From: Candidatus Edwardsbacteria bacterium RifOxyA12_full_54_48
GTDB taxonomy: Bacteria; Edwardsbacteria; AC1; EtOH8
Assembly (NCBI GenBank): GCA_001777915.1
Contig: MFFN01000004.1
Location: forward strand, 413,632-477,631
DNA: 64,000 bases
Direction of reading: 5' to 3'
Under the pieces are notes generated by a model. The model searched no databases and was not told where the DNA came from. It saw only the letters and a list, made by a program, of their open reading frames with translations. A program made the position numbers and the translations under genes. Positions 35,400 to 43,471 of this stretch are shown piece after piece. Within the stretch, counting starts at the first letter, position 1; each line of letters starts with the position of its first letter.

Positions 35400-37367
35400 A
35401 TGAAAAAAATAATTATGTCGGCACTGGTCCTGATTTCTTTCTGCCTGTCCTGGGGGCAGGCCATTAAATTCGAATTCTCCAACATCCAGTTCCGCACCGG
35501 ACGGGCCAGCATAGACCCCAAAACCTATCCGGCCCTTGATTCCCTGGCGGAATTTTTAAAGAACTCCGGAGCCAAGATAGAAGTTGCCGGACATACCGAC
35601 AATGTTGGGGGATCCAGAGCCAATCAGCGGTTGTCCCAGCAACGGGCCGAAGCAGCCAGGCGTTACCTGATCTCCCGGCATCGTATTCCGGCATCGCAAC
35701 TGGTTGCCAAGGGCTACGGGGACCTTTTTTCCCTGGTTCCCAACCTGACCGCCGAATACCGGGCTCGGAACCGCCGGGTGGAGATCACCATACTTTCCAA
35801 GATCAGGACCGCCCGGCTTTCATACATCCAGGGCAATGTCTTCACGCGCAAACAAGGCATCAGCAGCTGGCAACCGGCGGTGCTGGACCAGGTGCTTACC
35901 ATACAGGACGAGGTGGTGACCGATTCGCTGGGCCGGGCCGAGATCACCTTTGACAACGGCACCAGGATCAAGGTGCTTCCCAGATCGGATGTTGTGATCA
36001 CCAAGCAGTCCTGGAGCGAAAAGGAGGGGGCCGGAGATACCGAGCTAAAGCTTTTGACCGGGCGCACCCTTTCTAGAGTGTCCAAACTCCGGAACAGCCG
36101 GGAGCGCTTTTTGGTGACCACCCCCACCGCAGTGGCCGGCAGCCGTGGCGCGGAATTCATCGTGGAACAAAAGCCCGACCGGACCGCCCTGCTCTCGGTC
36201 TGGGAAAGCAATGTATCCTGGCAGTGGCCGGCAGCCGGCTCCATGGAGAGGGAGGTCCCTTCGGGCAAGGGGTGCCTTTGCCGTTACGGACAGCAGCCGG
36301 AACCCCCGGTGGACCTGCCGGCTCCGCCGTTCCCAAAATCCCCGGCGGCCAATGATACTTTCTTTTATAATCCGGACCGGACCCGTTCCATCACTTATCA
36401 TTGGAGCAAGCCGGCTGATATTAAGGCCCACCTCCTGGTCTGGCAAGATGCTGATCAGAACGAGGTACTGGTTGACGCAGTTGTGTCCAACGACAGCTTT
36501 AAAATGGCTCCTCCAAAGGCCGACAAGATCTACTGGTCATTGACGGCGGTAGATTCTGTAGGATTTGAGGGACAACCCTGGCCCAGCCGGGTGTTATATC
36601 TATCCCGGAAGCTGGATAATCCGCAACTGGAGATAATAAACCCGCGGCCCGATCAGAAAATTCCATCTGCTGCCACACTAGTCGCCGGCCTGAGCGAATA
36701 TAAAGCAGTAGTTACCATCAACGGGCAGACATTATCAACCCAAAATGACGGCGGGTTTTCTCAACCCCTAAAACTGACCCCGGGAATAAATAACATAATA
36801 GTTACTTCTACCGATCGGGCCGGCAATACCGCCTCGATGTCTTTCAGTGTGGTCTCTTCGCCTCTCAAGCGTTATGAGCTGCAGCCCTTTGGTGCCGGCA
36901 TCAAGCTGCTGGGGGGGGATCTTGACGACAGTGAGATCGGATTCCTGGCTGGCCTGAAGGTGGGATACAATCTGTCCGAAAAGATCGGGATAGGCGTCCT
37001 GAGCGGGTATGGGCAGGCTGGAGCCAAAAATGTCGGAGCTCCTTCCCAGGAGTACCTTACGGCCATTATGGCTGCCGGAGCCTGGGGGAAATATACCTTT
37101 GCCCCGGAAGCCGCAGTCACTCCTTATTTGACAGCCGAGGCCGGAGCCATCCTGTGGAAGAACCAGTATAACGATGCCACAATTTATGAATCGAACAGCC
37201 CGTTCGTCGTCATCGGGCCGGGAGTGAGGTTCAATCTGAACCCCGGCATCGGACTGCAGGTCGAAGGGAAGGGCGGATTCATGGCCAACAATGATCCCAA
37301 CTCCGGACCGCTGGATGCCAACAACCTGTTCCTCGTAGGATCGTTCGCTGTCTGCTTTGGCTTTTAA
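35400..37367 (+). CDS. OmpA-like / FecR-like / beta-barrel multidomain envelope protein
   Basis: 655 aa from ATG 35400, chosen because GGAGGAG (35387-35393) is spaced 6 bases away and a signal peptide follows (MKKIIMSALVLISFCLSWGQA); a TATAAT lies at 35379-35384. Residues ~25-130 form an OmpA-type peptidoglycan-binding domain (IEVAGHTDNVGGSRANQRLS, RRVEITI). Residues ~140-290 resemble a FecR domain (GNVFTRKQG, DSLGRAEITFDNGTRIKVLP, PTAVAGSRGAEFIVEQ). Then a bacterial Ig-like segment and a ~150-residue C-terminal outer-membrane barrel (GLKVGYNLSEKIGIGVLSGY ... FAVCFGF). OmpA at the N-terminus and barrel at the C-terminus reverses the usual order. Confidence 0.8.
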   Translation: MKKIIMSALVLISFCLSWGQAIKFEFSNIQFRTGRASIDPKTYPALDSLAEFLKNSGAKIEVAGHTDNVGGSRANQRLSQQRAEAARRYLISRHRIPASQLVAKGYGDLFSLVPNLTAEYRARNRRVEITILSKIRTARLSYIQGNVFTRKQGISSWQPAVLDQVLTIQDEVVTDSLGRAEITFDNGTRIKVLPRSDVVITKQSWSEKEGAGDTELKLLTGRTLSRVSKLRNSRERFLVTTPTAVAGSRGAEFIVEQKPDRTALLSVWESNVSWQWPAAGSMEREVPSGKGCLCRYGQQPEPPVDLPAPPFPKSPAANDTFFYNPDRTRSITYHWSKPADIKAHLLVWQDADQNEVLVDAVVSNDSFKMAPPKADKIYWSLTAVDSVGFEGQPWPSRVLYLSRKLDNPQLEIINPRPDQKIPSAATLVAGLSEYKAVVTINGQTLSTQNDGGFSQPLKLTPGINNIIVTSTDRAGNTASMSFSVVSSPLKRYELQPFGAGIKLLGGDLDDSEIGFLAGLKVGYNLSEKIGIGVLSGYGQAGAKNVGAPSQEYLTAIMAAGAWGKYTFAPEAAVTPYLTAEAGAILWKNQYNDATIYESNSPFVVIGPGVRFNLNPGIGLQVEGKGGFMANNDPNSGPLDANNLFLVGSFAVCFGF

Positions 37368-37391
37368 ATAACCGTTGGTCTCAAAAATGAT

Positions 37392-37422
37392 AAAAGGGCC
37401 TTCCTGCAGGAAGGCCCTTTTT
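37392..37422. terminator. Bidirectional terminator between convergent genes
   Basis: AAAAGGGCCTTCC (37392-37404) / GGAAGGCCCTTTT (37409-37421), loop TGCA, T-rich on both strands. Serves the plus-strand OmpA-FecR gene and the minus-strand gene ending at 37436. Confidence 0.85.
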
Positions 37423-37435
37423 CAGTAATGATGCA

Positions 37436-38122
37436 TCAAACATTGGGGTCGGCAATTATCTTCTTCCGGCACCTTATCCATCCGGCCAGCAGCCCCAGGA
37501 AGAAAAGCAGCAGGGCCAGAACGGCAGAGAGCAACCCCAGCAGATATTTATCCCGGGGACTGGTTTGTCCGGGGTTATTATCATAGCCCCTTTCCTTGAC
37601 GGTCACATATATCAAGGCCTGGGTGCTGTCCAGCTGAGCAGAGCTCCTCAGCTGGCTCTCCAGCGATTCTATCTGCTGGGTCAGCAGCTTGACGATCTCC
37701 GGTTCCGGCTTTTCGGAGGAGATCGCCCTCTCCAGATATTTTTTGAATATGCCCAGCTTCTGCCGCAGGCTCTCCGAATCGTAATAATTCTGATACTCGC
37801 TATAGCTTTTGGACTGGACATCGCCCAGTTCGGCGAAAGATCCCATAAGGGCCAGGGCCTTCTCCTTGGCGACCTGAAGGTTGATGTTTATGGAGCGTTT
37901 CTTGGTCTGATTATTGGTGTATTCGTTGAAGTTCTTGACCATGGGGTTGAATTCGGCATTGATCCGGTCGATCTTTTGGGTAACGCCTTTCATGCTCCCG
38001 ACCTCTATGACCAGGTTGCCGTTTCCGGCCCCGCCGGCCGATCCGATCCTGGCGGCGACACTTTCGGCACCAGCCATTCCCCACATCAGCAAAGCAAACC
38101 AGCACAAAATATTTCGTGCCAT
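37436..38122 (-). CDS. DUF4349-like membrane-anchored coiled-coil protein
   Basis: 228 aa. Signal peptide (MARNILCWFALLMWGMAGA), then an extracytoplasmic domain with the DUF4349 pattern: NLVIEVGSMKGVTQKIDRIN, SININLQVAKEKALALMGSF, ELGDVQSKSYSEYQNYYD, followed by a coiled coil (RQKLGIFKKYLERAISSEKP, LLTQQIESLESQLRSS). A C-terminal transmembrane helix (LLGLLSAVLALLLFFLGLLAGWI) with a basic end follows. The 'ELGDV-S-S--------D' element and coiled coil are why I choose DUF4349. Function unknown. AGGAGAGA precedes ATG. Confidence 0.6.
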   Translation of the reverse strand: MARNILCWFALLMWGMAGAESVAARIGSAGGAGNGNLVIEVGSMKGVTQKIDRINAEFNPMVKNFNEYTNNQTKKRSININLQVAKEKALALMGSFAELGDVQSKSYSEYQNYYDSESLRQKLGIFKKYLERAISSEKPEPEIVKLLTQQIESLESQLRSSAQLDSTQALIYVTVKERGYDNNPGQTSPRDKYLLGLLSAVLALLLFFLGLLAGWIRCRKKIIADPNV

Positions 38123-38213
38123 TCATCTCTCCTTAAAATATTAACGTTGCGGTCACAAAGCATCGTATATACCAGTATAATGCCGGTGATATTCCCGGTC
38201 AAGAGAATATTTA

Positions 38214-39083
38214 TCAGGTTTCGGCCAGCACCACCCCGCCGATCAGGATCATCCCCCCGATGACCAGTCCGGCGGTCAAATTTTCCCCCAACAGGAAGAT
38301 GCCAGACAACACGGTCACCAGTGGTATCAAGTATACCACCGCTCCCAGCCGGGCGGCCTCGGTATGTTTTAAGGCCCAGGACCAGACCAGGAACCCGAAG
38401 ATGGTGCACACCAAGGTCAGAAAAGCCAGCGCCCACCAGGCCGGAGCCGGCAACTGGGCCAGGTTGCCCGGAATGAAAAAAACCAGCGGCAGGCTGCCCC
38501 ACAATATGGCCGACATGGTTATCAGGCTGGGATCCTCCCGGCTCATCATGGGCTTTCCCACGATGGTGTAAATTGCCCAGGATATCGGCGCACCCAGCGT
38601 GATCAGCACCCCCCACAGGTAGTTGAAGTTGATGGGGTCACTGGTCCCCCAGCGCACCACCGCAAACAGGCCGGCGAAGGAGACGATTATCCCCAGCAGT
38701 TTTCTGGCGGTGATCTTTTCCCTCAAAGCCAGCCTGGAGGCGATCAGGGTGAAGATGGGGGAGAGGCCGACCATCAGGCTGGCGGTTCCGGCTGCAATTC
38801 TGGTCTCGCCGAAGTTGAGGGCCAGATTATATCCCAGGACGCCGGTAATTCCGTACAGCAAGATGCCCCGCCACTCTTTGCCCCAGGCCACCAGCATTTT
38901 TTTGGGGCCATAGAAGACCAGCATCACAGCCAGGACGATCGCCGCCGCCGGAACATACCGCAGAGCGGTAAGCCCCATGGCTGAAAACTTCTGAACCTCC
39001 AGCAGATATTTGATGGCCACAAAAGCAATCCCCCAAGAGAGAACCACCAGCAGCATCAAGAAAAGCAGCAATATTTTTTTCAT
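38214..39083 (-). CDS. EamA/DMT-family transporter
   Basis: 289 aa with ten predicted transmembrane helices in two EamA repeats: LLLFLMLLVVLSWGIAFVAI, LTALRYVPAAAIVL, AGTASLMVGLSPIFTLIASR in the first half; GVLITLGAPISWAIYTIVG and LIPLVTVLSGIFLLGE in the second. Drug/metabolite exporters of this class export small metabolites; the substrate cannot be deduced. Twelve bases downstream of another EamA gene; the two may form a duplicated pair or a heterodimer. Confidence 0.88.
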   Translation of the reverse strand: MKKILLLFLMLLVVLSWGIAFVAIKYLLEVQKFSAMGLTALRYVPAAAIVLAVMLVFYGPKKMLVAWGKEWRGILLYGITGVLGYNLALNFGETRIAAGTASLMVGLSPIFTLIASRLALREKITARKLLGIIVSFAGLFAVVRWGTSDPINFNYLWGVLITLGAPISWAIYTIVGKPMMSREDPSLITMSAILWGSLPLVFFIPGNLAQLPAPAWWALAFLTLVCTIFGFLVWSWALKHTEAARLGAVVYLIPLVTVLSGIFLLGENLTAGLVIGGMILIGGVVLAET

Positions 39084-39095
39084 ATATTTCCCGGA

Positions 39096-39947
39096 TTATT
39101 TTCCCAATTCGGCGGTGAGGGTCCCCGCCAGTATCATGCCCGCCCCCAGCCATCCCGCCATCGGCAGCCTCTCGCCGAAAAGCACAAAGGCAAAACCCGC
39201 CGCAAACAGGGGCTCCATGGTATAGATGATGGCGGCCCTGGTGGCGGTGGTCCTTCTCTGCCAGTAGAACTGGATGACCAGCGCCCCGGCGGTGGCCAGC
39301 AGGCTGGTGACGGCCAGGTCCAGCAGTAGGCTTTGTGACCAATGCCAATGCGGTTTTTCCAAGATGCCGACGAACATGGCCGAAAGAACAATGGTGGTTA
39401 TTATTTGGACCATTATCATGTCCAGGGGAGGATGTTTTTGGGTGAATTTCTGCACCAGCACCACCTCCACTGCGAAGCTGACTGCGCAGAGGGCGGTCAG
39501 CAGGTCTCCCTTGTTGAAACCTCCGGCCTCGGGACGGGAGAGGAAGTACAGCCCCGCGGCGGCCATGATCACCCCCAGTATCTGCCAGCCGTCACTTTTG
39601 GTCTTCAACATGACGACCGAGAGCGATGGCACCAGCACCACGCACATTCCGGTGATAAAGGCCGATCGGGTGGCGGTGGTGTGAACCAATCCCACGGTCT
39701 GAAAGGCAAATCCGGCGAACAAAAAAACCCCTATCAGCATTCCGTCGCGCCAGCCCTCCCGGGAAAGTTTTTTCAATCCCTTATAACAGAAAGGCAGCAA
39801 CACCAACCCGGCCAGCAGGAATCGCACCCCCAAAAAGATCAGGGGAGAGGCATACAGCATGGCGTCCTTGACCGCCACAAAGGTGACGCCCCAAAAAAAG
39901 GTGGCCAGCAACAGCCACATATCGGCTTTAAAATGTCTGTTCGGCAT
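39096..39947 (-). CDS. EamA/DMT-family transporter
   Basis: 283 aa, ten predicted helices, two EamA repeats: MWLLLATFFWGVTFVAVKDA, LIFLGVRFLLAGLVLLPFCY, TRSAFITGMCVVLVPSLSVV; AIIYTMEPLFAAGFAFVLFGE, LGAGMILAGTLTAEL. It is upstream of and close to the 38214 gene, but the two are diverged at sequence level, so duplication is not recent. Confidence 0.88.
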   Translation of the reverse strand: MPNRHFKADMWLLLATFFWGVTFVAVKDAMLYASPLIFLGVRFLLAGLVLLPFCYKGLKKLSREGWRDGMLIGVFLFAGFAFQTVGLVHTTATRSAFITGMCVVLVPSLSVVMLKTKSDGWQILGVIMAAAGLYFLSRPEAGGFNKGDLLTALCAVSFAVEVVLVQKFTQKHPPLDMIMVQIITTIVLSAMFVGILEKPHWHWSQSLLLDLAVTSLLATAGALVIQFYWQRRTTATRAAIIYTMEPLFAAGFAFVLFGERLPMAGWLGAGMILAGTLTAELGK

Positions 39948-40014
39948 AGGCAGATATTATATCATAAAAGCCGGGAGTTTTAATATGCTCCGGCCCCGGT
40001 GAAGGAAAGAGTAT

Positions 40015-40986
40015 TTATATCGCCAGGCTTCGTTCTCTTTCGGAACTATTTTTATTTCCCATCATTCCCTCGATGCCGTTCAATATCTGCCGGATCTCGC
40101 TCCGGGTGGGTGGATAGTAGCGGTCGGCGGAACCAAGGGTGGGGTCCCGGTATAATTTGATCAGCTTGCCGCGGCTCTCCCGGGCGATGATGGTTGACAG
40201 CTTCTCGCCCGGCATGAATTTGGCCTGATCCTGATTCCGGAAGGAGGGATTTATCATCAGCAGGGAGAGGGCCTGTTTGCGGTACAGGGAGGCCGCCCGG
40301 ATGGTCTCCCGGTAGGCCGGCTCATCGAAGATGTCGGGGCAATGGGCGGTCAGGGGCTCGGGATAGCCGTCGCTGAGCAGGATGACCAGGTTGGTGGAGC
40401 CGGGCTTGCGGAATTTCTCCAGCCGGACCATGGCCAGGGCTTTTAGCAGGCCGTCGGCCAGCGGGCTCTCCCCCTGGACCTTGAGGCCCATCAGCCCCTT
40501 GGTGATCACCCGGTAGTTGTGGGTAGGATGGTTGAGTATCTTGGCCTGCATGCCCTGCAGGGAGATCAGGCCGATGCGGTCCTGATGCAGCTTGAAGTAG
40601 CCGGTCAGGGAATCCAGTATCTCGGCGAAGATCTTGATGAAGGGGAAGGTGGATCGGCTGACGTCCACCAGCAGCACCAGGGTCATGCTCTGGCGCTCCA
40701 GCTTCTCCCAGCCCACAAAATCGCCGGGGCCGATGCTGAATTCCTTCCGGGACAGCGAATATTTGCCGCCTATCAAGGAGCCGACCACCGTCTGCAGCGG
40801 GGCCAGGGTGTTCTCGCCGGCCCGAAAGCGGACGGCCTTGATGTTGCGTCCGGACCGGTCGCTGATGACCGACCGGCGTTTCTTGCTGCCGCGGACAGTC
40901 CTGGACTTTAAGCGGCTTATTTTGTTGAGGAATTTGAAGAAGGCTTTTTTTAGCTGGCTGAAGGTGCCGGGCGGCTCCTGGAACAA
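40015..40986 (-). CDS. VWA-domain protein, ChlD/CobT-like half of a chelatase-type AAA+/VWA pair
   Basis: VWA (integrin I) domain with a complete MIDAS: LLVDVSRSTF (DxSxS), the Thr/Ser region of GESPLADGL, and LLSDGYPEP. It resembles the C-terminal domain of Mg/Co-chelatase D subunits. No ATG opens this frame; the coordinate given is a TTG with no good ribosome-binding site, and the frame stays open upstream through 41103, into the 3' end of the AAA+ gene. Basic linker KKILTFRKKKRP and a Gln/Pro stretch occupy 40987-41090. The best explanation is a -1 frameshift from the preceding gene (A9 tract at 41104-41112) yielding an AAA-linker-VWA protein of about 730 residues; independent initiation from a rare codon is the alternative. 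Confidence 0.75.
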   Translation of the reverse strand: MFQEPPGTFSQLKKAFFKFLNKISRLKSRTVRGSKKRRSVISDRSGRNIKAVRFRAGENTLAPLQTVVGSLIGGKYSLSRKEFSIGPGDFVGWEKLERQSMTLVLLVDVSRSTFPFIKIFAEILDSLTGYFKLHQDRIGLISLQGMQAKILNHPTHNYRVITKGLMGLKVQGESPLADGLLKALAMVRLEKFRKPGSTNLVILLSDGYPEPLTAHCPDIFDEPAYRETIRAASLYRKQALSLLMINPSFRNQDQAKFMPGEKLSTIIARESRGKLIKLYRDPTLGSADRYYPPTRSEIRQILNGIEGMMGNKNSSERERSLAI

Positions 40987-41090
40987 AACCGGGGCCGCCT
41001 GGTCCTGAGCCTGGGGGCGGAGAAGGATGACCGGTCTTTTCTTTTTCCTGAAAGTTAGTATCTTTTTGGAGAGATCCAGAAATTTTTCAG

Positions 41091-42212
41091 CTAGGGATTG
41101 CCGTTTTTTTTTACCCCTGGCTGGTCGGAGGGAACGGCAACCTGGATCTTCTGCTTGGCAGTTGTTTTTTGGATCGGCTCTTTGTCCCTGGGCAGATTTT
41201 TATTGAAATTATCCATTATTTCATCGGTGGTTGGCGGCTCCAGCAGTCCGCCGTCCCGGGTGCGGTGGACCAGGGTCAGCTCGGAGGCCAGAAGGATATC
41301 GCCGGAAAAAACTTCGCTGCGCCCGTTGAGGGCGGCCAGGGTCATGGCGGTCTTGATTATCACGATATCGGGCCGCTGGCCGTCCACTTTCAGGGCGGCG
41401 CAGGAGACGGCCACCGAATCTATCAGCGACGGATCGATGGTCACCCGGGGCAGCAGCTCCCGGGCGGAGAGGATCTGCTTTCCAGTCTCCGCCTCCTGTC
41501 CGGCGAACTTTTTGTGGAAGGCCTCCCGGTCATTCTCGAACAGCAGGTTGCTCTGCACCACCTGGGAGCGGATGGCGGGATCCTTGATGGTCTCGATCTT
41601 CACGCACAGCGGGAAGCGGTCCAGGATCTGGGGACGGAGATCGCCCTCTTCGGGATTCATGGTGCCCACCAGGACAAAATCGGCCGGATGGGAGACCGAG
41701 ATGCCCTCGCGCTCGATGGTGTTCCAGTGGGTGGAGGCGGCATCCAGGATGTCGTCCACCAGATGGTCCGGCAGCAGGTTGACCTCGTCCACGTAGAGGA
41801 TGTTGCCGTTGGCCTGGCCCAGGATGCCCGGCAGGATCACCTTCTGGCCGGTCTTCAAGAGCTTTTCGATGTCGATGCTTCCGATCAGCCGGTCCTCGGT
41901 GCAGCTTAGGGGAAGGTTGATTATCCTCATCTTCCGGGTGACAGCCTGATGGTCCGGCCTTTGGCGGCACAGCGAGCAGAGATCCTGGGGTTTTGCCGGA
42001 TGGCAGTTGAAAATGCAGCCGTCGACCGCCTGGCCCTCCGGCAGGATGGACTCCACCGAATGGACGATGGTGCTTTTTCCCGTGCCCTTGGGCCCGCTGA
42101 TCAGCAGCCCGCCTATCCGGGGATTGACGATGTTGGCCAGATAGGCATATTTCAGCTTATCCTGGCCCAGAATGGCGGAAAAAAGAAAACGTCTGTTTTG
42201 AGAGATATTCAT
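41091..42212 (-). CDS. ChlI/BchI-like AAA+ ATPase (Mg/Co-chelatase type)
   Basis: 373 aa from ATG 42212 (four bases after the Dabb stop; AAGG upstream). Walker A GPKGTGKST (40-48), Walker B ILYVDEVN (138-145), sensor-1 VGTMNPEEGDLRPQILDRF, all in the chelatase I-subunit style. An insert with four Cys (66, 70, 79, 82; CIFNC ... CSLC) sits after the first helix and may bind zinc or iron-sulfur. The C-terminal tail is low-complexity and ends GVKKNGNP-stop right after an A9 run containing A_AAA_AAC in register. Chelatase AAA+ rings work with a VWA D-subunit (next ORF) and a large H/N subunit, which is not in the window. Confidence 0.85.
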   Translation of the reverse strand: MNISQNRRFLFSAILGQDKLKYAYLANIVNPRIGGLLISGPKGTGKSTIVHSVESILPEGQAVDGCIFNCHPAKPQDLCSLCRQRPDHQAVTRKMRIINLPLSCTEDRLIGSIDIEKLLKTGQKVILPGILGQANGNILYVDEVNLLPDHLVDDILDAASTHWNTIEREGISVSHPADFVLVGTMNPEEGDLRPQILDRFPLCVKIETIKDPAIRSQVVQSNLLFENDREAFHKKFAGQEAETGKQILSARELLPRVTIDPSLIDSVAVSCAALKVDGQRPDIVIIKTAMTLAALNGRSEVFSGDILLASELTLVHRTRDGGLLEPPTTDEIMDNFNKNLPRDKEPIQKTTAKQKIQVAVPSDQPGVKKNGNP

Positions 42213-42216
42213 ATTT

Positions 42217-42519
42217 TCAAACCTTATAATCAACCACCACCCGCTGATGGCGGACCTTTCCCAAAAAGCCCACGGCCTTAAGGTGCTCGGGATGCTTTTG
42301 ATAGATATCCAGCCCGGCCTGGTCGTCGAATTCCGAATATAGCGCCAGGTCGTAGGCCGCTTCGGAGGGGTTGATGTTATGCCCGATCTCCAAAAAGCGC
42401 ACAGTGTCGATCTTGTCCTTGAGCCCAGCCAGCATCTGGGTGGCCAGCTTTAGATTTTCGTCCTTGCCCCGGCCGTCGGCATGATCCTTGAAGGTCCACA
42501 TTACGATATGTTTTATCAT
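42217..42519 (-). CDS. Dabb (stress-responsive A/B barrel) domain protein
   Basis: 100 aa from ATG 42519 (the 54 upstream bases of open frame start at a non-ATG and look non-coding). MIKHIVMWTFKDHADG, MLAGLKDKIDTVRFLEIGHN, YDLALYSEFDDQAGLDIYQK and HPEHLKAVGFL are the standard Dabb signature of a small dimeric ferredoxin-like alpha/beta barrel. Biochemical role unknown in most bacteria. It leads the operon with the ChlI-like and VWA genes (4-base gap). Confidence 0.88.
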   Translation of the reverse strand: MIKHIVMWTFKDHADGRGKDENLKLATQMLAGLKDKIDTVRFLEIGHNINPSEAAYDLALYSEFDDQAGLDIYQKHPEHLKAVGFLGKVRHQRVVVDYKV

Positions 42520-42582
42520 TTTATTATCTCTTGATTTCAGAATAAGAATACAACTTGACGGTGCTAAAATCAAGATAATTTA

Positions 42583-42613
42583 TTGATAATTTATCGATAA
42601 AGTTTGGTATAAT
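42583..42613 (+). promoter_or_regulatory. Extended -10 promoter upstream of rsmG
   Basis: TGG-TATAAT (TATAAT at 42608-42613 with TGn in front) and TTGATA at 42583-42588, spacer 19 bp. The extended -10 can compensate for the long spacer. Confidence 0.55.
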
Positions 42614-42631
42614 GAATAGGGTTATATTTCA

Positions 42632-42717
42632 GGTCATTCTGAAAACGGCGTCTTGCCTTGCCCTTGAAGAATCCGAGATCCTTCCTTAGAAAAGTATCGG
42701 GTCTATTTCAGGATGAC
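42632..42717. repeat. Degenerate GTCATTCTGA-type inverted repeat
   Basis: GTCATTCTGA at about 42633-42642 faces TCAGGATGAC at 42708-42717 (one mismatch in the arms), each preceded by ATTTCAGG-like sequence, enclosing GAAGAATCC and GAGATCCTTCC words. This resembles widespread REP-like 'GTCATTCTGA...GAAGAATCC' elements. It lies in the rsmG 5' region. Confidence 0.45.
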
Positions 42718-42798
42718 GGAGAATAGTGATATTCATCCTTGAAACCGACCCTTAATAATAACCGGAGAATAATTATTAATAATCCTGAATTTCAAAAG

Positions 42799-43440
42799 AT
42801 GGGCCGGGCCGTCCAGGCTTTGGGCGTGACGCTGAGCCAGGAGCAGATAGAGAAGTTGTTCCAGTTTCAGGTCCTGGTAAAGGAATGGAATGCCAAAGTA
42901 AATTTGATCTCGCGGCGGGACATTGACAACCTGCTGGCCAATCATCTTCTGGACTCGCTGACCGCCCTGCCGGCATTGTCGGCGAAGGCCTCGGCCGAAG
43001 TGATGGACCTGGGCCCGGGCGGCGGCTTCCCCGGGATCCCGCTGAAGATCTGCCTGCCGGAGATAAAACTGACCTGCCTGGAGGCCACCCAGAAAAAGGC
43101 CCGCTTCTTGGAGCTGGCCGCCAATGAGCTGGGGTTGTCAGACGTGCTGGTTATAGCCCAGCATTCCCAGGCGGTCCAAAAGGATATAACTCTTTTGAAT
43201 CGGTATGATTTCGTCACCGCCCGGGCGGTGGCGGAACTAAAGGAGCTGGTGAAGATATCCTTTCCGTTCCTGAAGGTGGGGGGAAAACTGCTGGCCTACA
43301 AATCCAGCAAGGCCGGCCAGGAGATCGAGGCAGCCGGGGAAATCATAAATAAACTGGGGGGAACCCTGGAGGGTAAATTGCGCCAGGAGCCGGGAGCGGG
43401 CGACAAGGACCGAAAAATAATTATAATAAGGAAAGAATAA
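42799..43440 (+). CDS. rsmG: 16S rRNA (guanine527-N7)-methyltransferase RsmG (GidB)
   Basis: About 213 aa. SAM-dependent methyltransferase for G527 of 16S rRNA. EWNAKVNLISRRDIDNLLANHLLDSL, MDLGPGGGFPGIPLKI (motif I, SAM binding), LEATQKKARFLE and YDFVTARAVAELKELV are RsmG hallmarks. The start is uncertain: ATG 42799 gives a normal RsmG N-terminus (MGRAVQALGVTLSQEQIEKL) but has no Shine-Dalgarno, while GGAGAA at 42764-42769 would serve a rare ATT near 42775; a TTG at 42739 is also in frame. No overlap with mnmG, which lies 7.5 kb away, so the classic gidA-gidB linkage is interrupted. Confidence 0.92.
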   Translation: MGRAVQALGVTLSQEQIEKLFQFQVLVKEWNAKVNLISRRDIDNLLANHLLDSLTALPALSAKASAEVMDLGPGGGFPGIPLKICLPEIKLTCLEATQKKARFLELAANELGLSDVLVIAQHSQAVQKDITLLNRYDFVTARAVAELKELVKISFPFLKVGGKLLAYKSSKAGQEIEAAGEIINKLGGTLEGKLRQEPGAGDKDRKIIIIRKE

Positions 43441-43471
43441 ATAAACCCCAGTTGTAAACATAAGCGTTCTT

